DNA from: Rubinisphaera margarita | GTDB lineage: Bacteria; Planctomycetota; Planctomycetia; Planctomycetales; Planctomycetaceae | Direction of reading: 5' to 3' | NCBI RefSeq assembly: GCF_022267515.1 | Contig: NZ_JAKFGB010000012.1 | Coordinates: 620,001-684,000, forward strand | DNA length: 64,000 nt | Shown here: piece after piece, positions 26,350 to 35,642 of the stretch | Position numbering within the stretch: the stretch's first letter is position 1 | Layout of the letters: the number at the start of each line of letters is the position of its first letter | The notes under the pieces: model-generated | The model's database searches: none | Told to the model about the DNA's origin: nothing | What the model saw: the letters and a program-made list of their open reading frames with translations, nothing else | Position numbers and translations under genes: made by a program

Positions 26350-28329
26350 ATGTCTTCCTTCAAAGCCATCGCTGTTCTCATTCTGCTGATTTCGGGACTC
26401 GTCTGTACAGGCTGCCGAAATGCCCGTCAGGCTCGAGCTGTGGTCATTCCCGAGTCTAGACATCTCACTTATCGTTCGCCCGAATCACTTCCTCTCACTC
26501 CGCTGCCGTCCTATGCAGACCCGCGTACTGTCTCATTTCTGGACAACACGCAGGAAGACTTGAAGCTGTCGCTGGACGAAGCCATTCGGATCGCCCTGAG
26601 CAATTCAAAAGTCATTCGGGTGCTTGCTGGCAACAGGGCGGCTTCCTCAGGACAGACAATCTACGATCCCGGTATCGCCAATACCGCAATTGACCAGACC
26701 CGTGGTCGCTTCGATCCGAATCTTTCCATCAATAATACATTCTCACAGAATGAGCAGGCCAACGGCATATTTATTCCCGTTGATCCGGGAGCTCGTATCG
26801 TGGGGACCGACACTGATTCCTACGTGTTGGACGGCAGCCTGACGGATCTGAATGCTCTCGGCGGTACGACAGGACTTCGGGTCGGTGTCAGTCAATCCGA
26901 TATCGATCCTGGACTGTTTCCTCTCAATCCGCAGACGAATAGCTTCACCGAGCTGAGTTATGTCCAACCCCTGTTGAAGGGCGGCGGTGTCGAGGCAAAC
27001 CTCGCTCCAGTGTTGATCGCCAGTATCGAAACTGAGCGATCATTTTTTCAGTTGAAAGGGAGCGTCCAGGATCTGGTGAGAGGCGTTATCGAAGGGTATT
27101 GGTCGCTGGTGTTTGCCAGAACCGATCGCTGGGCAAGAGAACAGCAGGTCGAACAGGCCACAAAGGCCTATGACCGTGAACTGGCCCGTAAACGGCGTCA
27201 GTTAGCCGATCTGGGCGATGTCTCTCAGGCCCGGGTTGCGCTCGCGAATTTTCGCGCCAATCTCATTGCAGCGAAAGCGAATGTGCTGCAGCGGGAAGCT
27301 GCCTTGCTGAATATAATGGGGCTCTCTCCGGTCGATGTTGGGGAAGTGATTCCGTTGACTCCCCCACACTCACAGAGGCTTTCTTTCGAGTGGGCGGAGC
27401 TGATTTCGCTGGCCGAACGGTATCGTCCCGACATCGTCCAGCTGAAACTCATCATCGAAGCCGACTATCAACGAGTCATCCTTGCAGAGAACAGCGCCAA
27501 ACCACGCCTTGATGCAATCGCTTCCTATCGCTGGGATGGTCTGCAGGGACGCACCCCGTCCGGATCAACAATTTCGACAGACGGTGGTGAGTACACCGAC
27601 TGGACGCTCGGCGTGAATTTTTCGGTCCCATTGGGGCTACGGCAAGGGCGGGCTGAATTGAGGCAACAAGAACTGGTCGTCGCGCGGGATCGAGCTAATC
27701 TTGACCAGGGACTGCACAGTGCGACGCATCAGATCGCCCTGACGATTCGCAATCAGGATCAATTTTACGAACAGTATCAGGCGTTCTTAGAGGCTCGGGC
27801 CGCTGCTCAGGAGAATTTGCTAGTGCAGCAGGCGGAGTTCGTGAATGGTCGTACGATCTTTCTGAATGTTCTACAGGCGATTACCGACTGGGGAAACTCC
27901 GTCAGTGCTGAAGCGCAGTCATTGAGCCAGTACAACACGGAACTCGCCAATCTGGAACTGGAAACAGGCACGATTCTTGAGGCACACGGAGTGCGGTTCA
28001 ATCAGGAACGAAAGTGCTTCATCGCTCCATGCGGCATCTTTTCCGAGGCTTGCTATCCCGCAGCCATTCCTCCCACGGAAAATAGTCCGCGTTACCCCGC
28101 AGGTGATGAACCTGCTGAACAGTCGTTCGATCTACAAAATCCAATCGAAGATGGCTTGGGAAATCGACGAATCGATCTGCCGTCGAAGACGAACGACGAT
28201 CGGAATCCCTTGCCGTTATTCGAGCCGCCCGTATTCGAGAAAGACCGACCGAATGAATCAATCGAATCTGATCCCAAACCGGCAGAGACCGCGCCATTTC
28301 CGTCGACCGATCCACTATTCGTACCGTAA
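26350..28329 (+). CDS. TolC-family outer-membrane efflux lipoprotein
   Basis: The 659-residue protein starts 53 bases after the ATPase gene. It has a lipoprotein signal (AVLILLISGLVCTGC, lipid-bearing Cys near residue 22). An N-terminal part (LSLDEAIRIALSNSKVIRVLAGN) opens the TolC repeat, and long helical regions with heptads (EQVEQATKAYDRELARKRRQLADLGDVSQARVAL) alternate with beta segments (LGVNFSVPLGLRQGRAEL). The last 90 residues are Pro-, Glu- and Asp-rich and probably disordered, longer than in most TolC proteins. It likely forms the outer-membrane duct for the MacAB-like pump. Its 3' end overlaps the convergent permease gene by 15 bases. Confidence 0.9.
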   Translation: MSSFKAIAVLILLISGLVCTGCRNARQARAVVIPESRHLTYRSPESLPLTPLPSYADPRTVSFLDNTQEDLKLSLDEAIRIALSNSKVIRVLAGNRAASSGQTIYDPGIANTAIDQTRGRFDPNLSINNTFSQNEQANGIFIPVDPGARIVGTDTDSYVLDGSLTDLNALGGTTGLRVGVSQSDIDPGLFPLNPQTNSFTELSYVQPLLKGGGVEANLAPVLIASIETERSFFQLKGSVQDLVRGVIEGYWSLVFARTDRWAREQQVEQATKAYDRELARKRRQLADLGDVSQARVALANFRANLIAAKANVLQREAALLNIMGLSPVDVGEVIPLTPPHSQRLSFEWAELISLAERYRPDIVQLKLIIEADYQRVILAENSAKPRLDAIASYRWDGLQGRTPSGSTISTDGGEYTDWTLGVNFSVPLGLRQGRAELRQQELVVARDRANLDQGLHSATHQIALTIRNQDQFYEQYQAFLEARAAAQENLLVQQAEFVNGRTIFLNVLQAITDWGNSVSAEAQSLSQYNTELANLELETGTILEAHGVRFNQERKCFIAPCGIFSEACYPAAIPPTENSPRYPAGDEPAEQSFDLQNPIEDGLGNRRIDLPSKTNDDRNPLPLFEPPVFEKDRPNESIESDPKPAETAPFPSTDPLFVP

Positions 28330-29547
28330 CGCATCAATGGGGTCGAGTTGGCTGGCGCGTCGGGCCGGATAGAAGCCAAAGAAAACCCCAACACCGGCGG
28401 CAAAAAGAATTGCGGTAATCGCGGCCGGGATCGAAACGATGACAGGCCAATCGACTCCAGTGGAATATGCATTGATCAGCATCGTAATTCCAGTTGAACC
28501 AGCAATTCCCAGTGCAAAGCCTATAATCCCGCCAATGCAGGAGAGCAGAACCGACTCCACCAGAAACTGAAGTAGAATATCGCGACTGCGCGCACCAACC
28601 GCCATGCGTATTCCAATCTCGCGTGTTCGCTCCGTCACGGAAACCAGCATGATGTTCATGATGCCCACGCCGCCGACGAGCAGGGAAATTCCGGCGATAG
28701 CCGCCAGCATGGCTGTCATCGATCCGGTAATGACTCCCAGAATGTTCGCAATCTCAGTTGTGTTCTGCACTTGAAAATCATTTGGCTGCCCCGGCGCGAT
28801 TCGATGACGATCGGCCAGGAGATTGCGGATTTCATTCTCCGCGGACTTCATGTTACTGACAGTGCGAGCCGAAGCCATGATCAGATGCACTTCATTGAAA
28901 CCTGAACCGTTCAATCGCTTACGAACAGTGGTGTAAGGCATGAGCACGACGTCATCTTGATCGTCGCCAACGATGTTCGCCCCCTTTGTACCCAGTATTC
29001 CGATGACACGAAATGGGATATTGCGTATCCGAATCGTTTCTCCCAAGGGACTTGTGGTCTGAAACAAGCGCTCAACAATCGTTTGTCCAATGACACAGAC
29101 TTTGTCGGAGTTTCCAACTTCTCGCTCGGTAAAGAATCCCCCGAGTCGCAAATCCCAATTGCGGACCAGCAGATAGTCTGGACCGACTCCAAACAGTTCT
29201 TTTGGTTTCCAGTTGTTGTTCCCGTAAATCACCTGGCCACTCGTGCCGACAATGGGGGAGGTCGCCAGGACATCGGCGCAGTTTTCAGCAATTGCAATGG
29301 CGTCATCCGAGGTGAGACTGGGAACGGTTCCCTGACGCACCCCACCACGCTGACTTGAACCGGGCATGACCATAATCAGATTGGTCCCCAGGGTCTCGAA
29401 TTGTCCTTTGATCAGCGCACTCGCGCTTTGGCCAACGGAGACCATCGTCGTTACGGCTGCGATGCCAATCACCACTCCAAGAACGGTGAGACTCGCCCGA
29501 AGCTTGTTTTTCAGCAATGCCCGAATTGCGATCCTGAATGTGATCAT
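28315..29547 (-). CDS. MacB-like ABC transporter permease (FtsX superfamily)
   Basis: This 410-residue permease has an N-terminal membrane helix (IRALLKNKLRASLTVLGVVIGIAAVTTMVSVG) and a large periplasmic MacB_PCD domain (about residues 45-240). Three C-terminal helices follow, with the family's SLLVGGVGIMNIMLVSVTERTREIGIRMAVGA motif. There is no ATPase domain, so it depends on a separate subunit, most likely the plus-strand gene at 25550. The gene lies 32 bases downstream of the fusion-protein gene and ends inside the convergent TolC-like gene. Such pumps export peptides, lipids or macrolide-type drugs. Confidence 0.94.
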   Translation of the reverse strand: MITFRIAIRALLKNKLRASLTVLGVVIGIAAVTTMVSVGQSASALIKGQFETLGTNLIMVMPGSSQRGGVRQGTVPSLTSDDAIAIAENCADVLATSPIVGTSGQVIYGNNNWKPKELFGVGPDYLLVRNWDLRLGGFFTEREVGNSDKVCVIGQTIVERLFQTTSPLGETIRIRNIPFRVIGILGTKGANIVGDDQDDVVLMPYTTVRKRLNGSGFNEVHLIMASARTVSNMKSAENEIRNLLADRHRIAPGQPNDFQVQNTTEIANILGVITGSMTAMLAAIAGISLLVGGVGIMNIMLVSVTERTREIGIRMAVGARSRDILLQFLVESVLLSCIGGIIGFALGIAGSTGITMLINAYSTGVDWPVIVSIPAAITAILFAAGVGVFFGFYPARRASQLDPIDALRYE

Positions 29548-29579
29548 ATTTCAAACGCTCGATCCAGATCCCGACGGCA

Positions 29580-30827
29580 CTATTTCGTTTCCAGTCCCAC
29601 GACGAGTTCCTGATCAGGTTTCAGTTCGCCGGAAACAACTTCGCTAAACTTATAGTCGCTGATTCCGGTCACGATAGGAATCGCCTTGAGGAGATGACCG
29701 TCCTTGACCCAGACATGCCGCTTCTTTCGATTCTCGTCGGCCGAGGCCTTTTGACTGGCTGGCGCCACATCTCGATCGTCGGCATCATTGCTGTTTGCAG
29801 TTCCATCGATGATGGCATGGTCTTCGGCGCGGACGTGTTCCCTTGCGGGGTAAAACCGCAAGGCGGCATTGGGCACTTTAAGAACGTCACTCTTTTGTTC
29901 TATCTGAAAGGAAATATCCGCCGTCATGCCGGGTAGCAGTTTTAGAGAGGCATTCGAGGCAGAAATGACCACCGGATAGGTGACGACATTCTGATTGGTC
30001 GTTGGGCTCAATCGAATTTGCCATATTTGGCCTTCGAAAAGCTCGCCGCGGTAAGCATCGACGGTGAACTGAACGATCTGACCTGCTTCTTTCGCTTTCC
30101 GAATCTCCCCAATGTCCGCTTCATCGACCGAGGCGAAAATGTGCATCTCTTCCCGCATGTCGGGTGCGATGATGAACAGTTCTGGCGTTTGAAATTGTGA
30201 CGCCAGCGTTTGACCGGGTTCGATCTTCTTATCGATGACGATGCCACTGACCGGCGAAGTGATTCTGGTGTATTCCAGATTCGCGAGTGAGTTCTCCAGA
30301 TTGGCCTTTGCCTGATCGATCGAAGCCTGAGCCAGTAGCACTTCCGCCTCAAGTCCGATTCGGGCGAACTTATACTGATCAAGTTCCGTGTCGGAAATGT
30401 ACTCGGGATTGTCGGACTTTAGTCCCAGCGCCCGCTGCTCATCATTACTTGCATTCTGCAAGCGGGCTCGGATTCGCTGTAAGTCGGCCTGCCGCGTCGC
30501 CAATGCAGCGCGATCGCGTTCCACGCTGGCCTTGTAGATTCGTGGATCGATCTCAGCCAGCAGATCTCCCTCATTGACTTCATCGTTGAAGTCGACGTGC
30601 AGAGCTTCAATCGGCCCGGAAACGAAGGAGCCGACATGCACGGAGAGCACTGGTTCGATGCTACCCGTTGAGTTGATGGTCTCAATGATCTCCCCTTGTT
30701 CGGTCTTCGAAGTCCGAAATTGGGGACGGTTTCGTTCCGCCCAGTACTCCAACGCCGGCTGGTAAGCAGCAGCGGCCAAGCCTCCCAGGAGAAGGAGAAC
30801 GATCGTCAGCTTGATGAGAAGTCGCAT
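29580..30827 (-). CDS. MacA/HlyD-type periplasmic membrane-fusion protein
   Basis: Started at the ATG at 30827, the product is 415 residues with a single N-terminal membrane anchor (LLIKLTIVLLLLGGLAAAAY). The biotinyl-lipoyl half-motifs are seen as VHVGSFVSGPIEALHVDFNDEVNEGDLLAEIDP and later SPVSGIVIDKKIEPGQTL. They flank an alpha-helical hairpin (ALATRQADLQRIRARLQN to EAEVLLAQASIDQAKANLENSLANLEY). It bridges the inner-membrane permease and the TolC-like duct. The frame is open for 45 residues upstream, but that extension is Arg/Ser-rich and unlike any signal. It is the first gene of the minus-strand pair. Confidence 0.92.
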   Translation of the reverse strand: MRLLIKLTIVLLLLGGLAAAAYQPALEYWAERNRPQFRTSKTEQGEIIETINSTGSIEPVLSVHVGSFVSGPIEALHVDFNDEVNEGDLLAEIDPRIYKASVERDRAALATRQADLQRIRARLQNASNDEQRALGLKSDNPEYISDTELDQYKFARIGLEAEVLLAQASIDQAKANLENSLANLEYTRITSPVSGIVIDKKIEPGQTLASQFQTPELFIIAPDMREEMHIFASVDEADIGEIRKAKEAGQIVQFTVDAYRGELFEGQIWQIRLSPTTNQNVVTYPVVISASNASLKLLPGMTADISFQIEQKSDVLKVPNAALRFYPAREHVRAEDHAIIDGTANSNDADDRDVAPASQKASADENRKKRHVWVKDGHLLKAIPIVTGISDYKFSEVVSGELKPDQELVVGLETK

Positions 30828-31209
30828 AATGATTGTAGAGCGATTGAGCCGAAACGCGGAGCGCAAATGTGATGATCTTGACCTCCGTGAATCTATCCTC
30901 GGAGTCGGGGTGCGCAATCGGCAACGTGTTTGATTACTCCGAGAACCGCAACGCGGTTTCAAAAATCACTTCGGACGCTGCGCGGTCAGATTCAAACAGA
31001 GTTACGCCTCGTATCCATGATTCACCCTGACTGCTCCAAGGATATCCCTCGGATGGCAGACGGCGTTTCCACCCCAATCGGCATAATCGAAAGAATCTGC
31101 ATATTTATAGCAGCAGAAGCCATTGGAGGATCGATTGCAGCCGCAGTTTTCCCGATAACTCGCTGATAGGCGGTTCTTCCGTCCTTACATCGTATCAGGG
31201 AGGTTACGA
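30828..31209. promoter_or_regulatory. Divergent intergenic region between the two efflux blocks
   Basis: This 382-base stretch separates the start codons of the minus-strand MacA-like gene and the plus-strand NodT-like gene and so must contain both promoters. No convincing -35/-10 pair or operator dyad was recognised; the 14-bp dyad found near tetR is absent here. Short frames on both strands lack start signals. Confidence 0.45.
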
Positions 31210-32916
31210 ATGTCTGCACAGCCTGGAGGACTGCCCGAGAGATGTCCACCTCTGGACAAACTCGCCATTGCCGCAACCATTCTCATGGTTGTTTCACTCT
31301 GCGGATGTCAAACAGGCTTTCGGCAGTATATCAAGAACGGATTCAAGGTGGGGCCCAACTATCGTCGCCCCGTCGCCCCTGTTGCAAATGACTGGATCGA
31401 CTATGCCGATCCCCGTGTGAATGTCGCCGATGCTGACTATTCGGCCTGGTGGACAACATTCAATGACCCGACCCTCAATCATCTCATCACAAGCGCATTC
31501 AGCCAGAATCTCACGTTGAGAGAAGCCGGGCTGCGTGTGATGGAATTCGAATATCAACGGAATGTTGTGGCAGGGAACATCTTTCCCCAACAACAGGAAC
31601 TGTTCGGAGATTACACACGAAATCTTCGAAGTGGTGCATTCGGTCCAGGCCCACGATCAACCAGTACCTGGAGATTTGGCAGCCGTCTGGCTTGGGAACT
31701 CGATTTCTGGGGCCGCTTTCGCCGAGCCATCGAACGGGCCGACGCTCAACTCGATTCGTCCATTGAAAACTATGACGACGTCCTGGTCTTGTTGCTGGCG
31801 GAAACCGCGACAACCTATGTCGACTTCCGCACGACAGAACAACGATTGCAATTCGCCCGTCAGAACGTGGAATTGCAGACGGAGAGCGCTCGGATTGCGG
31901 CGAGGAAACTTGACGCCGGTGCCAAAGGGGGAGAAATTGACGCCCCGCAAGCTGCTGCCAATCTGGCGCAAACTCGTGCGATCATGGAAGAACTGGAAAT
32001 CTCTCTGCGACAGTCGCGCAACCGCCTTTGCGTGCTTTTAGGGATGCCTCCCCACGATCTTGAATGCATCATGAACCAGAATGTTACGTCTGGAGTGAAT
32101 GTCATTCCCCGGGCTCCACGTGAAGTCGTGATCGATGTTCCAGCAGCCCTTCTCTTACGGCGTCCCGATGTCCGCCGCGCCGAACGCGAAGCCGCCGCCC
32201 AGAACGCGGAAATCGGAATTGCGGAAAGCTCCTTGTATCCGCACATCAGCATCAATGGCTCTTTGTCATTGGAAGCGCCTTCGTTTGGAGGGTTGTTTGG
32301 CGGCGACGCCTGGGCCGGCTCGATCGGTCCGGCATTTCGCTGGGATGTTCTGAACTATGGACGACTCCGCAACAATATCTATCAACAGGACGTCCGGTTT
32401 CAACAGCTGGTCACGCGGTATCAGCAAACCGTTCTTCTGGCAAATGAAGAAGCCGAGAATGCTATCGTCGCGTTTCTACGGTTTCAGAACGAAGCTGTCT
32501 TGCTCGAAGAAAGTGTTCGAGAAGCTTCGGAAGCCGTACGGGTTGCGACAGTGAACTACGACGAAGGGGAGTTCGACTTCAACCGTCTGTTTACCCTTCA
32601 GCAATTCCTGGTCTCTCTGCAGGACCAGTTGGCTGTTGTTCAAGGAAATGTGTGCCGCAGTCTGATTCAGCTGTACCGCGCTCTGGGTGGGGGTTGGGAA
32701 CTTCGTCTTCGGGCTGACCCGCGCGGCAGCTGTCCGCCCGGGAACACACAACTTCCTGAATTCTCACTTCCCGATCAGCCGACTCGTATCGATCTCGAAA
32801 TCGATCGCGACTGGAATTCAGGTGTTGAGCTCGCTCCACCCGCTCTTGTCGTGCCAGAGGAACCTCAGCCTTTTCCGGTCGAATCAGTGCCTGCCGTCGA
32901 TACCGACACGAACTGA
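31210..32916 (+). CDS. RND efflux outer-membrane factor, NodT/OprM family lipoprotein
   Basis: The 568-residue protein carries a lipoprotein signal (ATILMVVSLCGC), then the family block VGPNYRRPVAPVANDW and WWTTFNDPTLNHLITSAFSQNLTLREAGLRV. Two TolC-like repeats follow, with WELDFWGRFRRAIERADAQLD and LRRPDVRRAEREAAAQNAEIGIAESSLYPHISINGSLS, both NodT hallmarks. It ends with a non-conserved Pro-rich tail. It forms the outer-membrane channel of a tripartite pump, most likely with the MFP/RND genes 1.3 kb downstream, from which it is separated by the tetR gene and its operator. Confidence 0.94.
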   Translation: MSAQPGGLPERCPPLDKLAIAATILMVVSLCGCQTGFRQYIKNGFKVGPNYRRPVAPVANDWIDYADPRVNVADADYSAWWTTFNDPTLNHLITSAFSQNLTLREAGLRVMEFEYQRNVVAGNIFPQQQELFGDYTRNLRSGAFGPGPRSTSTWRFGSRLAWELDFWGRFRRAIERADAQLDSSIENYDDVLVLLLAETATTYVDFRTTEQRLQFARQNVELQTESARIAARKLDAGAKGGEIDAPQAAANLAQTRAIMEELEISLRQSRNRLCVLLGMPPHDLECIMNQNVTSGVNVIPRAPREVVIDVPAALLLRRPDVRRAEREAAAQNAEIGIAESSLYPHISINGSLSLEAPSFGGLFGGDAWAGSIGPAFRWDVLNYGRLRNNIYQQDVRFQQLVTRYQQTVLLANEEAENAIVAFLRFQNEAVLLEESVREASEAVRVATVNYDEGEFDFNRLFTLQQFLVSLQDQLAVVQGNVCRSLIQLYRALGGGWELRLRADPRGSCPPGNTQLPEFSLPDQPTRIDLEIDRDWNSGVELAPPALVVPEEPQPFPVESVPAVDTDTN

Positions 32917-32942
32917 GCCCAAGCCAACCAAAAGTGGATCAC

Positions 32943-33332
32943 ATGCGAACGTTCCTAAGACAATTCTCCATTGCTTTGATCGCGTATTGTGTCGTCGGAA
33001 TATCGATGTCCTGCGACATTTCCGCTGCACAAAACCCAGCATGTTCCGATCACTGTTACAAAGTAATTGTCCCAACCCATCCCGACAATTACTGTCGCAA
33101 ACCGTCCCCGCACCCAGAATGTCCGGTCAAGCTCCATGGCTGTGACGATTATTGCCGTAAACCAGGGCCCTGGATTACCGGCCATTGCTTTGCGACCGAT
33201 GGAGGTTGCTTCCAGTCCAAACCGCTGCCGGATTTCTGGAACCTGGAATTCCGACCGCTTCGATGTCGTCCCGGTCAGGTCATTGACGCAAGGAAGATCA
33301 TCGGCCAGCCTGCCCATTCAGTTTCTCCCTAA
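32943..33332 (+). CDS. Small secreted Cys-rich protein with a duplicated motif
   Basis: From the ATG at 32943 the product is 129 residues, with a signal sequence (FLRQFSIALIAYCVVGISMSC) and about ten Cys in the mature part. Two copies of a short motif, DNYCRKPSP and DDYCRKPGP, lie about 20 residues apart, suggesting an internal duplication. It follows the NodT-like gene by 26 bases and precedes the tetR promoter. I do not recognise the family. An extracytoplasmic, disulphide-stabilised role is likely. Confidence 0.7.
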   Translation: MRTFLRQFSIALIAYCVVGISMSCDISAAQNPACSDHCYKVIVPTHPDNYCRKPSPHPECPVKLHGCDDYCRKPGPWITGHCFATDGGCFQSKPLPDFWNLEFRPLRCRPGQVIDARKIIGQPAHSVSP

Positions 33333-33410
33333 CCTGGTACCCTGACACAGAATACGCCACTTAACTGTTGTCCTTTGGAAATTGCTTAGACATCTCTGTG
33401 GGAATTGCCG

Positions 33411-33464
33411 TTGACGGACCGACGAGTCCGTCCTATTCTCCCGAAAAATGACGGACCAGTCCGT
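33411..33464 (+). promoter_or_regulatory. tetR promoter with two operator dyads
   Basis: TTGACG (33411-33416) and TATTCT (33434-33439) are separated by 17 bases and form a plausible sigma-70-type promoter. A dyad ACGGAC-N6-GTCCGT (33414-33431) fills the spacer and overlaps the -35 box. A compact version, ACGGACCAGTCCGT (33451-33464), covers the expected transcription start. The tetR start lies 20 bases further on. This is the classic layout of an autorepressed TetR gene. The compact 14-mer recurs exactly at 39115-39128. Confidence 0.82.
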
Positions 33465-33484
33465 TTCATAAAAGGGAATCTCAG

Positions 33485-34120
33485 ATGACGGCACAGAATA
33501 CATCGAAAACAGCGACGAATGTGGAGCAAAAGCGGGAGGCAATCCTGCGGGCTGCATTCAAGAAGTTCGCTTCCGATGGATTTCATGAAACGGACGTTCA
33601 GCACGTTGCGGACGCTGCTGGTGTTGGCAAGGGAACAGTTTACCGGCACTTCAATACCAAGAACGAATTGTTCTTGGAAACCGCTCGCTATTGCCAACGA
33701 TTGATGAGCCAGTTCATTCGCGAGGCAATCGGCGATGATGAGACTGCACTGAAGTTCGCTGAGACCCAGGGCGTGGGGCAACTGCTCCGTCAAATTGCAC
33801 TCGCGTTTGCCGGCTTCTATGCACAGAACCCGGATGCTGTCGAAATCATGCTGCAGGAACGAGCCGTTTTTCGGGCGTCGGTATTTCCTTCCCATCTCAT
33901 TCATAAGCAGCAAACGCGGGCCGGCATGGATGAGTTTCTCGGCTCCGTGGCTGACGGTCGCATCTTTCGAGTCATGGACGCTCACGCGCTGACGAATACC
34001 TATGGTGACCTGATGTTCGGAACCGTAGTGAACGGCTGCCTGGAAGGTGATACGACCGGCCTGCTCGAGCGCATGGAACACGCCATGGACATCTTTCTGA
34101 AAGGTGTCGAAGTCCGCTGA
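33485..34120 (+). CDS. TetR-family transcriptional regulator
   Basis: The 211-residue protein has the TetR N-terminal DNA-binding domain: KREAILRAAFKKFASDGFHETDVQHVADAAGVGKGTVYRHFNTKNELF in outline, with recognition helix KGTVYRHF. The C-terminal half (residues 70-205) is the ligand-sensing dimerisation domain. It is most like the YcdC/RutR-type regulators found beside RND pumps. The start ATG is at 33485. It lies between a NodT-like gene and an MFP/RND pair, and its own promoter carries two inverted repeats, so autorepression and control of the pump are the natural reading. The inducing ligand is unknown. Confidence 0.95.
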   Translation: MTAQNTSKTATNVEQKREAILRAAFKKFASDGFHETDVQHVADAAGVGKGTVYRHFNTKNELFLETARYCQRLMSQFIREAIGDDETALKFAETQGVGQLLRQIALAFAGFYAQNPDAVEIMLQERAVFRASVFPSHLIHKQQTRAGMDEFLGSVADGRIFRVMDAHALTNTYGDLMFGTVVNGCLEGDTTGLLERMEHAMDIFLKGVEVR

Positions 34121-34253
34121 CTTCGCGATGGTTACGAGCGCGATCTTTCTTGAATTGTTCGGCTAGTGCTCATCGTGTTCCGATGCTGAGATCCCATCCA
34201 AAAGGCGCTTCGGCCTCTTTCCGCGAAGCGATTAATTCAACAGAAGTTGACTT

Positions 34254-35642
34254 ATGACTGCGAAGCCAAGTGTGTTCTGGAGTCGAGTCGTCAAACCGAT
34301 CCTGGTCCTGACGGTTCTGGCTGGTATTGGCTGGGGTCTCTATCGAGTTATCGAGGAACGACAGGCTGCGAAAACTGCCGCTGAGGCCATTGAAATTCCA
34401 GAGCGCCCACCCCAATCGGTAAGTGTGACACCGGCTGTTCAACGGCCGATGCAAGCATGGCTTTTTGCGGAAGGAACGGCTCGTTCGGTGAGACGCGAAT
34501 ATCTGACGTTCGATCGTGCCGGCCGCGTCACATATGTCCGGCCTGGAGATGACGGCAAGGATCTTCGCGAAGGAGCAACCGTCAAGAAGGGTGAAAGCCT
34601 GGCTCGGCTTGATGACCGTCAATCTCAAAGTGAGATCGACTCCGCCAAAGCGGCAGTCGCCGAAGCGAATGCGCAACTTAAAGCCGCACGAGCAGAAATT
34701 CAGCAGTCGGTGACCCAGTACCAGCTTGCCCAGTCTCAATTCGCGCGAACTCAACGACTGTTCGACCAGAAGGCAACATCAAGAGCGGAATACGATGAAG
34801 CCGAGGCGAATGTCAAGAATTCCGAAGCGGCGCGAGATGCCGCTCAGACCAGGCTGCTCTCGCTCGAGTCGAGCGTTGCGGCAGCAGAAGCTCGCCTGCG
34901 ACAGGCGACGCTGGCGCTGGAAGAGATTGAGATCACCTCACCGATTGACGGAATCATTGCCTACCTCAACGTTGAGGAGGGTTACTATTTCATGCAAAGC
35001 AACGTGAAGACGACAAGCGAAGCGGAAGCCTTGCAGACAGTGCCCATTGTGGTCATCGATCCCACGGAATTTGAAATCACCGTCAACATTCCGGCGTTCG
35101 ATTCGGGACTCCTGGAAACCGGACTCCGCGTGCTGATCATGACCGGCGGAAGTTCCGAAGCCGATATGATTCAAACGGTCTCGGGAACTCCTCCCTCAGA
35201 TGGGACTCGTACGGAATTGTTATGGACAGCACAGGGAGAAATCTTCTCGGTCAACCCGGCTGTCAACCCGGGTGGACGTTCCGTGCAGGTGCAGATCCGT
35301 ACGGTGCTTGGAGCCGATCAGTTGCGAGACGGAATGTTCGTAACGAGCTGGATCGAAATTCAAAACAAGCCGGATGCAATCGTCGCGCCGTTCAACGCGT
35401 TTCTGTATGAAGAGAATCGTCCGTATGTCTTCGTGATTGATGAACGAAACATCGCGCGCCGTCGCGCAGTTGTTCCCGGCATCCAGGGGCTTGCCGGTCT
35501 GGAGATCGTCTCCGGGGTCGAGGAAGGCGAACGACTGGCCATCGATGGCCGACACCGGCTCGTTGATGGCAGTCCCGTCCGGGTCATCGAAACCCGGGAA
35601 CGCGTCCAGCATGCTGTCTCAATCGGGAGAATTACCCGGTGA
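34254..35642 (+). CDS. RND efflux membrane-fusion protein (HlyD/AcrA family)
   Basis: This 462-residue protein has an N-terminal membrane anchor (VKPILVLTVLAGIGWGLYRVI) and the lipoyl half-motif REGATVKKGESLARLDD. A long coiled hairpin follows (residues 125-220, rich in Ala, Glu and Gln), then ITSPIDGIIAYLNVEEGYY and the beta-barrel and membrane-proximal domains. It joins the inner-membrane pump to an outer-membrane channel. The stop overlaps the RND start (GTGA at 35639-35642), so both are translated as a coupled pair. No dyad like the tetR operator was seen in the 133 bases upstream, so it may be co-transcribed from the tetR promoter. Confidence 0.93.
   Translation: MTAKPSVFWSRVVKPILVLTVLAGIGWGLYRVIEERQAAKTAAEAIEIPERPPQSVSVTPAVQRPMQAWLFAEGTARSVRREYLTFDRAGRVTYVRPGDDGKDLREGATVKKGESLARLDDRQSQSEIDSAKAAVAEANAQLKAARAEIQQSVTQYQLAQSQFARTQRLFDQKATSRAEYDEAEANVKNSEAARDAAQTRLLSLESSVAAAEARLRQATLALEEIEITSPIDGIIAYLNVEEGYYFMQSNVKTTSEAEALQTVPIVVIDPTEFEITVNIPAFDSGLLETGLRVLIMTGGSSEADMIQTVSGTPPSDGTRTELLWTAQGEIFSVNPAVNPGGRSVQVQIRTVLGADQLRDGMFVTSWIEIQNKPDAIVAPFNAFLYEENRPYVFVIDERNIARRRAVVPGIQGLAGLEIVSGVEEGERLAIDGRHRLVDGSPVRVIETRERVQHAVSIGRITR

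Noticed and set aside
31022..31276. Short minus-strand frame between the divergent efflux genes
   Set aside because: No ribosome site, overlaps the NodT-like gene start, and composition is not protein-like.
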